Positions 48,499 through 58,323 of a stretch of DNA of 64,000 nt are shown here, piece by piece (position 1 is the first letter of the stretch; every line of letters starts with the position of its first letter). The DNA is taken from positions 62,001 to 126,000 of the forward strand of contig NZ_QSDR01000004.1 of the NCBI RefSeq assembly GCF_003464085.1. The letters are read 5' to 3'. Origin of the DNA: Clostridium sp. AM58-1XD. GTDB taxonomy: Bacteria > Bacillota > Clostridia > Lachnospirales > Lachnospiraceae. The position numbers and the translations under genes were made by a program. Below the pieces are notes generated by a model. It made no database searches, was not told where the DNA came from, and saw only the letters and a list, made by a program, of their open reading frames with translations.

Positions 48499-50862
48499 TT
48501 ACTTTAATTCTTCTGAATATTTTTTGATATTGGAAGCATTTACAAACTTCTGGATCTTGCCGTCTTTGATCAGTACCAGCGTCGGTGCCTGCATAACGCC
48601 GAATTTACTGGAAAGCTCCGGATTTTCTTCTGCATCAATATCTTCGTAAGTCACGCCTTTTAAAAACTGCTTTGCGATCTTGCAGTTCGGGCATGTCTTC
48701 GTAGTAAACAGGTACGCGCCCGCTGGCGTTTTGGCAGCGGCTGTCTCTACAGCTTCCCTGATCTTTTCCGTACCGCCCTCTTTCTTCAAACTGGAATGGA
48801 TGATATCATACGTTTTTCTGCTCTTATATTCCGCAGACTTTCCTTCGTTCCAGTTCTTGACCGGACGGTAATATCCCGTAATTCTGCTGTAGACCTCTGC
48901 TTCTTTCCCGCATACAGGACATGTAAAATGCTCTCCTGACAGGTATCCGTGTTCCTTACAGATGGAATAAGTAGGTGAAATCGTGTAGTAAGGCAGTTTG
49001 TAATTATCTGCAATCGTGCGCACCAGCTTCGCAGCAGCCACCCAGTCAGGCAGCTTTTCTCCCAGGAACGCATGGAATACGGTTCCGGAGGTATATAAGG
49101 TCTGAAGGTCGTCCTGAACGTCAAGAGCATCGAAGACATCCGCCGTATATCCGACCGGCAGGTGGGAACTGTTGGTATAATACGGAGTCCCTCCTTCAGA
49201 AGCCGTTTTGATGTCCGGATAGTGCTTCACGTCATGCTTTGCAAGGCGGTACGCAGTAGATTCCGCCGGCGTCGCTTCCAGATTATAAAGATCGCCGTAT
49301 TCCATCTGATAATCGGAAAGGCGCTCCCTCATGTGATTCAGCACATTCTTCGTAAATTCCTGTGTCTCCGGGCTGGTCATGTCTTTTCCGATCCACCTTG
49401 CATTCAGGCCTGCTTCGTTCATTCCCACAAGACCGATAGTGGAGAAATGATTCTCGAATGTGCCCAGGTAACGCTTTGTATATGGATAAAGTCCTCCGTT
49501 CAGAAGCTTTGTGATCACTTCGCGCTTTACTTTGAGGGAACGGGCGGAGATGTCCATCATACGGTCCAGACGATCGTAGAACTCCTTTTCGTTCCTGGAA
49601 AGATAAGCGATTCTCGGCATATTAATGGTGACAACGCCGATGGAACCGGTGCTCTCTCCTGATCCGAAGAATCCTCCCGTCTTCTTTCTCAGCTCGCGCA
49701 GATCCAAGCGGAGGCGGCAGCACATGCTTCTGACGTCGCTGGGCTTCATATCACTGTTGATGTAATTGGAGAAATAAGGTGTGCCGTACTTGGCAGTCAT
49801 TTCAAATAAAAGGCGGTTGTTGTCCGTATCGGACCAGTCAAAATCCTTTGTAATAGAGTAGGTCGGAATCGGGTACTGGAATCCCCTGCCATTGGCATCG
49901 CCTTCGATCATCGTCTCGATGAATGCGCGGTTCACCATATCCATCTCCGCTTTGCAGTCTTTGTACTTGAAGTCAACTTCTTTCCCGCCTACAATGGCGT
50001 TCATCTCAGCCATATCATCCGGTACCGTCCAGTCCAGCGTAATGTTGGAAAACGGAGCCTGTGTACCCCAGCGGCTCGGCGTATTCACGCCGTATATAAA
50101 GGACTCAATGCACTTCTTCACTTCCGGATAGGAAAGGTTGTCTGCTTTTACAAATGGGGCCAGGTATGTATCAAATGATGAAAATGCCTGAGCGCCTGCC
50201 CATTCGTTCTGCATGATTCCCAGGAAGTTGACCATCTGGTTGCAGAGCACCGACAGATGCTTTGCCGGAGATGAAGTGATTTTTCCGGGAATTCCTCCCA
50301 GCCCTTCCATAAGAAGCTGCTTCAGGGACCAGCCTGCACAGTATCCTGTAAGCATGGACAGATCATGAAGATGAATATCTGCGTTTCTGTGCGCCTCTGC
50401 AATCTCTGTATCGTATATTTCAGACAGCCAGTAATTGGCGGTAACTGCGCCGGAGTTGCTCAGAATAAGTCCGCCGACCGAATATGTAACGGTGGAATTC
50501 TCTTTCACTCTCCAGTCTTCTACCTTTACGTAGCTGTTGACAACATCCTTATAATCCAGGATGGTATTTTTCATATTTCGGATTCTTTCTCTCTGTTTGC
50601 GGTAAAGAATGTATGCTTTCGCAACTTCCGTATATCCCGCCTGCTCCAGAACGTGCTCAACGCTGTCCTGAATTTCTTCTACGGAAATGCACCCCTCTTC
50701 CATTTTATCCTGAAAATCTGCCGTTACTCTCAAAGACAGCAGCTCCAGTATCTCATTATTATATTCCCTGCCCGTTGCCTTAAAGGCCTTTTTAATCGCT
50801 TCCGTAATCTTATTCAGACTAAAATCTGCTACCTCGCCGTCACGCTTAATAACACTTATCAT
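48499..50862 (-). CDS. nrdD: anaerobic (class III) ribonucleoside-triphosphate reductase with C-terminal thioredoxin-like domain
   Basis: 787 residues. Makes deoxynucleotides anaerobically using a glycyl radical. N-terminal ATP-cone (MISVIKRDGEVADFSLNKIT). Catalytic barrel with NSGAVTANYWL, HLHDLSMLTGYCAGWSL and SMCCRLRLDL. Zinc/glycyl-radical end with CPVCG and RITGYYRPV (Gly near 680). After a linker, about 75 extra residues form a thioredoxin/NrdH-like domain with the redox motif CPNC (KTCPNCKIAKQFL) and a cis-Pro-like MQAPTLV. The fusion indicates thioredoxin- rather than formate-dependent reduction (NrdD2-type), an inference. A second NrdD and the activase NrdG are encoded at 53.7-56.4 kb. 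Start at 50862 has AAGGAG further upstream. Confidence 0.9.
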   Translation of the reverse strand: MISVIKRDGEVADFSLNKITEAIKKAFKATGREYNNEILELLSLRVTADFQDKMEEGCISVEEIQDSVEHVLEQAGYTEVAKAYILYRKQRERIRNMKNTILDYKDVVNSYVKVEDWRVKENSTVTYSVGGLILSNSGAVTANYWLSEIYDTEIAEAHRNADIHLHDLSMLTGYCAGWSLKQLLMEGLGGIPGKITSSPAKHLSVLCNQMVNFLGIMQNEWAGAQAFSSFDTYLAPFVKADNLSYPEVKKCIESFIYGVNTPSRWGTQAPFSNITLDWTVPDDMAEMNAIVGGKEVDFKYKDCKAEMDMVNRAFIETMIEGDANGRGFQYPIPTYSITKDFDWSDTDNNRLLFEMTAKYGTPYFSNYINSDMKPSDVRSMCCRLRLDLRELRKKTGGFFGSGESTGSIGVVTINMPRIAYLSRNEKEFYDRLDRMMDISARSLKVKREVITKLLNGGLYPYTKRYLGTFENHFSTIGLVGMNEAGLNARWIGKDMTSPETQEFTKNVLNHMRERLSDYQMEYGDLYNLEATPAESTAYRLAKHDVKHYPDIKTASEGGTPYYTNSSHLPVGYTADVFDALDVQDDLQTLYTSGTVFHAFLGEKLPDWVAAAKLVRTIADNYKLPYYTISPTYSICKEHGYLSGEHFTCPVCGKEAEVYSRITGYYRPVKNWNEGKSAEYKSRKTYDIIHSSLKKEGGTEKIREAVETAAAKTPAGAYLFTTKTCPNCKIAKQFLKGVTYEDIDAEENPELSSKFGVMQAPTLVLIKDGKIQKFVNASNIKKYSEELK

Positions 50863-50941
50863 ATTAGAACCCCTTTCTCCTTGTGTACCCCTTCTAAGGT
50901 ACTGATGCCGTAGTACCCATTATAGCAGAAGCAAAACAAAA

Positions 50942-50986
50942 ACACAATATCTAGTTGAATTTTTGTTCTATCCCCAGATATTGTGT
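50942..50986 (-). promoter_or_regulatory. putative NrdR box pair (also a hairpin terminator of hflX)
   Basis: Box 1 ACACAATATCTAGTTG (50942-50957) matches 13/16 and box 2 TCCCCAGATATTGTGT (50971-50986) matches 12/16 of the NrdR consensus. Their starts are 29 bases apart, about three helical turns, 80 bases upstream of nrdD. The two arms (ACACAATATCT/AGATATTGTGT) also form an 11-bp stem with TTTTTGTTTT following on the minus strand, so the segment could end hflX transcription as well. Confidence 0.5.
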
Positions 50987-50990
50987 TTTA

Positions 50991-52307
50991 TTACCATGTC
51001 TTATAAAGATATAATTGTTTGCAAACTTGTTTTATCGCCGCGCAATTCGTTTGCCTATGAAGCATAATACTGCCGTAAACCTCCGCAGGAACATAGGCTT
51101 TTACCAAGATTCCCGCCTCTGTATATTCTTCTGACAGCAGTTCTCCATACTTGCGAATTAACTGAATCTTTCCTGCTTCCTGATAGGTATAAACCTGTTC
51201 CAGATAGACCTTTCTGTTCCTTAAAAGCTTTTCTAAAAGATCAATCAGTTCATCGATGCCCTGCCCTGTCTTCGCCGAAATTTTCACCTGGTAGTCGGAA
51301 GAGAAGTCTCTCAAAATCACGTCTTCTCCCGCCCTGTCTATTTTATTAAAAACAGTAACCACTTCCTTATCCTGCACTTCCAGCTGTTTCAATGTGTCGT
51401 AAACGACGTACATCTGCATGTCCATCTGAGGATTGGAACAATCCACCACATGCAGGATAATATCCGCATATTTTGCTTCTTCCAGCGTGCTCTTAAACGC
51501 CTCAATCAGATGGTGGGGCAGCTTGCGTATAAAGCCTACCGTATCCGTAAGGAGAATTTCCTGTCCGCTCGGCAGCTTCAGATTTCTCGTCGTCGGATCC
51601 AGTGTTGCAAACAGCTTATCTTCTGCCAGGATACCTGCATCCGTCAGCCTGTTTAAGAGGGTAGACTTTCCTGCGTTGGTATAACCTACAATAGAAGCCA
51701 CCGTCACATGGTTTCTGCTTCTTTTCTGGCGCGCCGTTTCCCTGTGTCGCTTGACATCCTCCAATTCGGCTTTCAGCTGGCCGATTCTGTCATGAATGCG
51801 CCGTCTGTCCACCTCCAGCTTCGTCTCACCAGGGCCTCTCGTACCGATACCGCCTCCCAGACGGGAAAGGGAATTTCTCAGTCCTACGAGCCTTGCGGAC
51901 CTGTATCTGAGCTGTGCCAGCTCTACCTGTATTTTTCCTTCTTTTGTGGTTGCCCTCTTTGCAAAGATATCCAGAATCACCATGGTTCTGTCCATCACCT
52001 TAGCCTCCAGGGCGTTCTCCAGATTGCGCAGCTGGGCGGGCGAAAGCTCATCATCGCAGACGATCCCTGTTGCTCCCAGTTCCTGGATTCTCTCCCGTAC
52101 TTCTTCAATTTTCCCCTTGCCAAGGTATGTCCCGGGATGCACGCTTTCCCTGTTCTGAATAACTTTTTCCAGCGTTACGGCTCCGGCCGTTTCTACCAGT
52201 TCTTCCAGCTCGTCGAGCGATGCTTCCGTATCGTCCCCATCCTTCGTGCTCACACCGACCAGAATCACCCGCTCTTCAATCTCTTTTATTTCTAACGTTT
52301 CCGCCAT
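50991..52307 (-). CDS. hflX: ribosome-associated GTPase HflX
   Basis: 438 residues from ATG 52307 (CAGGAG just upstream); the frame extends further but would overlap the TPR gene. HflX splits stalled 70S ribosomes. N-terminal HflX domain with the glycine-rich GTRGPGETKLEVDRRRI stretch; G motifs G1 GYTNAGKST, G3 DTVGF, G4 NKID. Last gene of the scpA-to-hflX string; terminator or NrdR region follows directly. Confidence 0.93.
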   Translation of the reverse strand: MAETLEIKEIEERVILVGVSTKDGDDTEASLDELEELVETAGAVTLEKVIQNRESVHPGTYLGKGKIEEVRERIQELGATGIVCDDELSPAQLRNLENALEAKVMDRTMVILDIFAKRATTKEGKIQVELAQLRYRSARLVGLRNSLSRLGGGIGTRGPGETKLEVDRRRIHDRIGQLKAELEDVKRHRETARQKRSRNHVTVASIVGYTNAGKSTLLNRLTDAGILAEDKLFATLDPTTRNLKLPSGQEILLTDTVGFIRKLPHHLIEAFKSTLEEAKYADIILHVVDCSNPQMDMQMYVVYDTLKQLEVQDKEVVTVFNKIDRAGEDVILRDFSSDYQVKISAKTGQGIDELIDLLEKLLRNRKVYLEQVYTYQEAGKIQLIRKYGELLSEEYTEAGILVKAYVPAEVYGSIMLHRQTNCAAIKQVCKQLYLYKTW

Positions 52308-52344
52308 ATGGCTCCTGTTTTTCATCCTGCTCTTTACGAATCTT

Positions 52345-53130
52345 TTATCTGGTGCGCAGAAAGGCAATTTCTTTTTCCACGCCTTCATCCGGTCCGTAAT
52401 TTTTCTGATAATCTTCAAATATCTGGAGCGCCCTTTTATAGTCGCCTGTATATTCATACGAAACGGCCTGGTTATACAGTAAGTCCTGCTTGATCTTTTC
52501 GTCGCCTGTCCGAATTCCCTCTTCCAGAAATCTCAGCGCTTCTTCATACCTGCCGTCAGCCATACGCGCCATGGCCAGCGTGTTGTAGACCTCCACCGAT
52601 TCCTTTCCGATTCCTTCTTCCAGCGCCTTCTCGTACAGCTCTGTAGCTTTTTCCGGCTGTCCTGCCGCTTCACACACGCGCCCGACTGCAATCAGTGCTC
52701 CGCTCCGCCCTGTTACGTTCCTGTCCATCTGCCTGTCCATATCAGCCGCCGCCTGATAGTCCGCAACAGCCTCGTCCACCTTGCCCGCTCCCGCTCTCGC
52801 CATGCTTCTGGCATAGAGATACTCCGGACCCGGACCTTCCTGGTCCACCTGAATCAGAACATCCCATGTATGGGCCGCCGCTTCGTAATCGCCTGCCTTA
52901 TACTCTGCCTCTCCCCGGTATTTCAGAATATCCAGCTCCATTTTTCCGACCCTTCCGTCCGCCTCTTTCAGCGCCAGGTCGAAGGTGGAAATCGCTCCTT
53001 CATAATTGCCGGCATTCAGCTGTTCGATCGCCGTCATTCTGAGCTCCGTCTCTTCCTTCCGGCTCCCGCAGGCCGAAAGCGCTACAGCCGCCAGTACGGC
53101 CGCCAAAAATACTTTACTTCCCCTTTTCAT
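52345..53130 (-). CDS. tetratricopeptide-repeat lipoprotein
   Basis: 261 residues from ATG 53130. Lipoprotein signal with lipobox LSAC (VFLAAVLAAVALSACGS). At least five TPR-like helical pairs follow (AGNYEGAISTFDLAL, GDYEAAAHTWDVL, GKVDEAVADYQAA, DGRYEEALRFLEEG, GDYKRALQIFEDY). Likely a surface scaffold for protein contacts; the partner is unknown. Position between dut and hflX shows it is part of the same transcription unit. Confidence 0.85.
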   Translation of the reverse strand: MKRGSKVFLAAVLAAVALSACGSRKEETELRMTAIEQLNAGNYEGAISTFDLALKEADGRVGKMELDILKYRGEAEYKAGDYEAAAHTWDVLIQVDQEGPGPEYLYARSMARAGAGKVDEAVADYQAAADMDRQMDRNVTGRSGALIAVGRVCEAAGQPEKATELYEKALEEGIGKESVEVYNTLAMARMADGRYEEALRFLEEGIRTGDEKIKQDLLYNQAVSYEYTGDYKRALQIFEDYQKNYGPDEGVEKEIAFLRTR

Positions 53131-53170
53131 GAAACACACTCCCGTCTCTTCCCCTGCCGATTCAGAACGT

Positions 53171-53686
53171 TTACTTCTTTGTCGTACTGCCGAAGCCTCC
53201 GTTTCTCACCGCATCCGCCTCGTCATCTTCCGTAATGCCGTATTCCAGGAATATTCCCTGTGCAAATCCTGTGCCTGCAGACAGTTCCACGATTTTTCCT
53301 TCCTTACTGTCGTTCGTCATCTTAACCTGGATGTGCCCTTCATTGTCGGAATTGTAATAATCACTGTCGATGATTCCTACCGTATTGTTGAGCTGAAGGC
53401 GGAACTTGAAGCCCAGGCCGCTTCTGGGATAAATTTTCAGCACCCATCCCTCTTCCATACGGGCCCGGATACCCGTGGGGATTTTAATTCCTTCCTGCGG
53501 TTTCAGAGAAAATGCAGCCGGCGTGTAAAAGTCGTAACCGGCCGACCCTGACGTGGCTCTGGAAGGCATCTGAATGCCGTCATAGATTCTCTCTATCTCG
53601 TCTTCGGTAACTCCGGGAAATGTGTCTTCCCAGTCCTTTTTAAACTGGCCGAAGCTTACTTTCTCAAACTTTGCAATTCTTCTCAT
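53171..53686 (-). CDS. dut: dUTP diphosphatase (trimeric dUTPase)
   Basis: 171 residues from ATG 53686 (GAGGGAAAATAG upstream). Motifs in order: ATSGSAGYD (motif 1), YPRSGLGFKF (2), NTVGIIDSDYYNSDNEG (3), a Gln/Gly-rich stretch GTGFAQGIF (4) and GFGSTTKK (5). Converts dUTP to dUMP, keeping uracil out of DNA; follows nrdG, so the nucleotide genes are linked. Confidence 0.9.
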   Translation of the reverse strand: MRRIAKFEKVSFGQFKKDWEDTFPGVTEDEIERIYDGIQMPSRATSGSAGYDFYTPAAFSLKPQEGIKIPTGIRARMEEGWVLKIYPRSGLGFKFRLQLNNTVGIIDSDYYNSDNEGHIQVKMTNDSKEGKIVELSAGTGFAQGIFLEYGITEDDEADAVRNGGFGSTTKK

Positions 53687-53712
53687 CTCTATTTTCCCTC
53701 TTTCTGTCCTTC

Positions 53713-54203
53713 TCATTCTTCGTAAATAACGATTTTTCCTTCATGAACCGTCTTCGGCACATCGATTACCCGCTGGTTGGAACTTCCCTTCCAGTGAAGC
53801 CTTGCGTCCTTCAGTTCTTCCACAAATCTGCCGTCTACTACCACATCTGCTTTTTTCACACAGCTGAGATTCTCGATTTCCTCCCACAAATAACCGGTAT
53901 ATACCAGACGGTTTTAGACGGATACCTCTGCTTGATCTCTTCGATCAGCTCTCCGATCTCTTTCCTGTTGTCCGGATGGAGCGGATCGCCTCCGCTCATG
54001 GTAATTCCTGAAATATATGGTTTCTCCAGTTCATCGAATATTTCCTTCTTCGCGGCCTCGTCAAAAGGTATGCCGCCGCAGACGTCCCATGTAATCGGAT
54101 TGTGACAGCCTTTGCAACCGTGCAGACAGCCTGCCACCCAGAGAACGACCCGCAGTCCGTCTCCGTTAAGCATATCGTCTTTCGTAATATTATGATAACG
54201 CAT
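53713..54203 (-). CDS. nrdG: anaerobic ribonucleotide reductase activating protein (radical SAM; one frameshift)
   Basis: 163 residues after repair. Radical SAM motif CLHGCKGC (CX3CX2C) near residue 26, MSGGDPL and the C-terminal WEEI. It generates the glycyl radical in NrdD using SAM and a [4Fe-4S] cluster. The break near 53910 (GTCTGGTATAT for GTCTGGTTATAT) restores KTVWLYTGYLWEEIENLS. Starts 19 bases after the nrdD stop. Confidence 0.9.
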
Positions 54204-54222
54204 TTTTCATCAAAGTCCTTCC

Positions 54223-56354
54223 CTACATGCTTTTTCTCTCAGCAATCTCTGCCATCTTGGCTTCGTTGAGCCTTGTATCGCCCTTAACCCTGGAATAGCT
54301 GAGATAACCGTTCATCCTGTCAATCTTCGTCAGATTTCTGCTGCCGCATTTCGGGCAGACGTCCATATCCAGCTCCTGATGGCCGCAGTCGTCACAATAA
54401 GACAGGGACAGATTGACTCCTTCATAAAATCCCATCTCCATGGCGCGGCGTACCAGTGTTTTAACTGCCTCTGTATTATAATTAATCGGATACTTCACGT
54501 ACTGGATCTTTCCTCCGTTGGAAAGCTCCCAGAACCTGTATTCCAGATCCTGCTTCTGAATCGGCGTAATATCTTCAGTTACGTGGCAGTGGAAACCGTT
54601 GCTCACGTATTCTCTGTCTGATACATTTTCTATAATACCATACTTTTTACGGAACTGCTTTACCTGAAGACCGCATAAATTTTCTGCCGGGGTCGCGTAA
54701 ATAGCATACAGATTCCCGTCCGCCTTTTTAAATTCTTCTACCTTTTTATTGATATGTTCCAGCGTTTCAAGGGCGAACTGGCCGTCCTCCACAAGCGATT
54801 TTCCATTGTAAAGCCTCTGCAGCTCGTTGAATGCCGTAATACCGAATGAGGCGGTAGCCGTCTTAAGCAGCGGCTTAATCTTATCGTGAAGCCCAAGATT
54901 TCCTCCGTAAAATCCGCCTTCGCAGTAGGCCAGCGGGTTGGTAGACGCCCTCATTTCCCCTAAGTACGCATATGTACGGACATGGATACGCCGGATCAGT
55001 TCCAGATAATAATCCAGCACGTCAAAGAAATCCCGGCTCTCCTGCCTCGCCCTGGCAAGAATCATCGGAAGGTGAAGGCTTACTACGCCGATATTGAATC
55101 GTCCTACAAACACCGGCTCGTCCTTGTCATCCGCCGGATTCATTCCGCCTTTTACATACCACGGAGAAAGAAAGGCTCTGCAGCCCATAGGCGAAATGAT
55201 CTTTCCATATTTTTTGTACATGCTGGAAATATATCCTTTTCCCGTAAGCGACAGCCAATCTGGATACATAGTATTTCTGGAGCATTCAATTCCTGCTTCA
55301 AATACATCTTCCAGTTCCTTTCCCGGTCCATGCAGATTTTCATCATACAGAAATACAATTTTCGGAAACAGAACCGGTTTTTTATGGCCGGATTTCCCCT
55401 CGCCGTCCCTGCGTACCTTCAGCATGGTAATGGTAGCCATCTTTGCAAAACGGCTCGTTCCCGTACCGGCGGTCATTGTGATAAACGGATAGTCCCCGCG
55501 GCTGGAGGAGACGGAATTGAACTTATATTCCCATCCCTGAAATCCCTGCTCCATATCTCTCTGCACATCCGCCATGCTACTTCCTCAGATTTTTCTTTGG
55601 AAAGGCCCAGATCCATATATTTCTCTGTATACTTCGCATATGATTTTTCAGCGTAGGGAGCCAGAATTTCTTCCACGCTCGGTACGGTAAAGCCTCCATA
55701 CTGCTGGCTGGCGGCGCTTAAAACGATGTCACCGATTACGTCAAAGGCTACATCCAGCGTCTTCGGCTCATTGTACCACAGATTTCCCATTTCAAATCCG
55801 CCTGTCAGAACATTTTTCACATCAAACAGACAGCAGTTCATCGTGTCGCGCCTTGCCGACATATCATGAATATAAAGGTATCCGTCGCGGCATGCCTGCA
55901 GCTCCTCAACCGTCATAAAGAATTTCTGGTAAAGAGATTTGTTCAGCTCGTTAAAGATCAAACTGCGTTTTGTAGAAACAAGAGCGCTGTCCGTATTGCT
56001 GTTTTCCTTATCGCCAATATACATGATGGACTGGCTCTTTTTATAGACATCGTCCAGCATGCGTACGAAATCCTGTTTATAATTGCGGTAATCCCGGTAG
56101 CTCTTTGCCACCTGGGGATTCACCCGTTCCAATGCACCTTCCACCAGATTGTGCATCTGGGCGATCTGAATCTCACCCGCCTGCAGCTCTTCCGCCTTTT
56201 CCTCTACGAACTGGCAGATAAATGTAAGCTCTGCCTGGGAAAAGCGGATCATCGCACGTTCTGCCGATTTATTCACTGCCACTACGACTTTATTAATATT
56301 AAAGTCCTCTCTTGTACCGTCTTTCTTTACAACTTTTATTTCAACGCATTTCAT
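54223..56354 (-). CDS. nrdD: anaerobic (class III) ribonucleoside-triphosphate reductase, second copy (one frameshift)
   Basis: 710 residues after repair near 55585 (GTAGCATGGCG for GTAGCCATGGCG; restores SEEVAMADVQRDMEQGFQG). ATP-cone at the N-terminus, catalytic core with LYIHDMSARRDTMNCCLF and GRFNIGVVSLHLPM, zinc site CDDCG/CPKCG and glycyl radical loop RMNGYLSYSRV (Gly near 680). No fused thioredoxin domain, unlike the copy at 48.5-50.9 kb. ATG 56354 is chosen because GGAGG is 7 bases upstream; 56360 is the alternative. It overlaps the end of scpB and is followed by nrdG. Confidence 0.9.
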
Positions 56355-57309
56355 CTTCATTCCTCCTGTCATCTGTTATGATGTCGTCTGTTATGGTGTC
56401 GTCTGTACTGCTGTCTTCTATCATGATGTCTTCTGCTGCCGCAGCCTCTTTTAATGCCTGATTTTCTTTTTCTTCTGATGTATACTGAAGCTCCTCTTCT
56501 GCCTCCTGGCGGAATTCCTCCACCTGCTCCGGATCAGGCTCCGGAAGATCGGTTACAGAGCCGACTCCGAACCTCCGCAGGAATTCTTCCGTCGTAGCGA
56601 ACAGGGCCGGCCGGCCCGGGGCATCCAATCGGCCTGCTTCATAAACCAGGTTGTATTCAATTAGCCTGTTCACCGCATGATCGGATTTCACACCCCTGAT
56701 CTTTTCGATCTCTGCCTTTGTAACCGGCTGTTTATATGCAATAATGGAAAGCGTTTCCAGCATTACGTCTGTCAGTACCTGCTTTTTCGGCGCCGCCGCC
56801 ACCCGGATCAGGTTTTCATAAAATCGGGCGCGTGTGCACATCTGCACGCTGTCTTCCAGTTCTATGATCTGCATGCCGCGCTTCTCATCGTCATACCGCC
56901 TTTTCAGCTGCTGTACAACGGCCCACGCCGTCTTCATGTCCTGCCCAATCGCTGCTGCCAGATGCTTAAGCGATACCGATGTTCCCATGGTGAAAAGGAC
57001 GGCTTCGAGGACAGCTTCCCATTCCTCCTCCGGATAATCTGCGGGCGGCAGTTCATCCATAACAGAAATCCCTTTCCTGGCCGCGGACTCGTTTTCAACT
57101 GCCGCCTCATTTTCAGCCGCAGATTCTTCTTCGGCCGCCGTCTCTCCTTTAGCCGTAAACGCCTCTCCGTCAGCAGCTTTTTCTTTGACTGCCGTTTCTT
57201 CCTTCAGCTGGTTCAGCGCCTCTTTTTCCAGTTCTTCTTCCATGGATTCATGGCGGGCCATGACCTCTTCCATATTAAATTCATCTTCGTCCTCGTACCA
57301 CTCGCCCAT
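56341..57309 (-). CDS. scpB: segregation and condensation protein B with long acidic extensions
   Basis: 322 residues; typical ScpB is about 190. The core with two winged helices lies at about residues 95-270 (AVLEAVLFTMGTSVSLKHLA, LETLSIIAYKQPVTKAEIE, RGVKSDHAVNRLIEYNLVYEAG, LFATTEEFLRRFG). The first 95 residues are Glu/Ala-rich with an imperfect repeat (ESAAENEAAVENESAA), and the C-terminus ends in DDTITDDIITDD. Both are probably disordered. ScpB joins ScpA and SMC in chromosome organisation. Starts about 60 bases after scpA. Confidence 0.9.
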   Translation of the reverse strand: MGEWYEDEDEFNMEEVMARHESMEEELEKEALNQLKEETAVKEKAADGEAFTAKGETAAEEESAAENEAAVENESAARKGISVMDELPPADYPEEEWEAVLEAVLFTMGTSVSLKHLAAAIGQDMKTAWAVVQQLKRRYDDEKRGMQIIELEDSVQMCTRARFYENLIRVAAAPKKQVLTDVMLETLSIIAYKQPVTKAEIEKIRGVKSDHAVNRLIEYNLVYEAGRLDAPGRPALFATTEEFLRRFGVGSVTDLPEPDPEQVEEFRQEAEEELQYTSEEKENQALKEAAAAEDIMIEDSSTDDTITDDIITDDRRNEDEMR

Positions 57310-57370
57310 ATTGCTTCTCCCATTCTAAATCCCTCAAAACACTGCGTTTTGCCACTGGCCATGTCTGCCG

Positions 57371-58168
57371 TCACAGACTGAAATCATCAAGTCCTTCCAG
57401 GTCCAGCTCGCCTTCTTCGCCTTCCGGTTCCAGCGTTTCGATGTACATATCATCAAATATATTCTCCTGCGTCAGGTGAATCTTACCTATTTTCATCAGT
57501 TCCAGCACAGCCAGAAATGTCACTACCACTTCCAGCTTGTCCGTCTGCTTCTCTAAAAGGCCGCGGAAGCTGAATGTCCTGTTCCTTCTGGCGTAAGACA
57601 TTACAGAAGTAATCTTGTCCTCCAGACTTACCGGCTCTTTCTTAATCGTGCCGAATCTGCTTCGCACCGGATCGATTTTCTCCTCCTGCCGTTTCATCAC
57701 CGACTCAAAAATGCTCTGGAGTTTTGCCAGCGTCAGTCCTGAGAGCATCTCGTCCAGATTCACCGGAGGTTCATATCTGGCAACCTCCTTTGGTACGGTC
57801 GGCTTCTTATAAAAGACCCGGTCTGCATCAAACTGCCTGTCCTTCAGTTCCAGAGCCATATACTTATACATCTTATATTCCAGGAGCCTTGCGACCAGTT
57901 CCGCTCTTGGATCTTCCTCTTCGCCTTCCTCATTGACTTCAGCCGGAAGGAGCATCTTGGCCTTGATATCGATCAGAGTAGCCGCCATAACGAGGAATTC
58001 ACTGACTATATTCAAGTCTTCTGAATCCATATGACTCACATATTCCAGATACTGCTCTGTTATCTCCGAGATCGGGATATCATAAATGTCCACCTTATTC
58101 TTTTCAATTAAATGGAGCAGCAGATCCAGCGGACCTTCAAAGTTCTCCAGTTTATAAGAAATCCCCAT
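57371..58168 (-). CDS. scpA: segregation and condensation protein A
   Basis: 265 residues from ATG 58168 (AAAGGAAAT upstream); the frame to 58189 is longer by 7 residues. Kleisin of the SMC complex. N-terminal block FEGPLDLLLHLIEKNKVDIYDIPI (spanning about 10-33), central helices and a C-terminal winged helix (VVVTFLAVLELMKIGKIHLTQ). Directly upstream of scpB. Confidence 0.93.
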   Translation of the reverse strand: MGISYKLENFEGPLDLLLHLIEKNKVDIYDIPISEITEQYLEYVSHMDSEDLNIVSEFLVMAATLIDIKAKMLLPAEVNEEGEEEDPRAELVARLLEYKMYKYMALELKDRQFDADRVFYKKPTVPKEVARYEPPVNLDEMLSGLTLAKLQSIFESVMKRQEEKIDPVRSRFGTIKKEPVSLEDKITSVMSYARRNRTFSFRGLLEKQTDKLEVVVTFLAVLELMKIGKIHLTQENIFDDMYIETLEPEGEEGELDLEGLDDFSL

Positions 58169-58230
58169 TTTTTCATTTCCTTTATTCATGCCAATGTATG
58201 TACGGCTTCATTTCCTCCTCTACAGAAAAT

Positions 58231-58271
58231 GAAGGAGCATTGCCTGATTGGTCTCCCGGCAGCGCTCCTTC
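58231..58271 (-). terminator. terminator after the metallophosphoesterase gene
   Basis: Stem GAAGGAGC/GCTCCTTC, with partial inner pairing, followed by ATTTTCTG on the minus strand, about 50 bases past the phosphoesterase stop and 60 before scpA. Confidence 0.65.
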
Positions 58272-58323
58272 ACAGTATAGCAAAGTTTCCCTTTTCTGTA
58301 AATACACAAATTATTATAAAATA

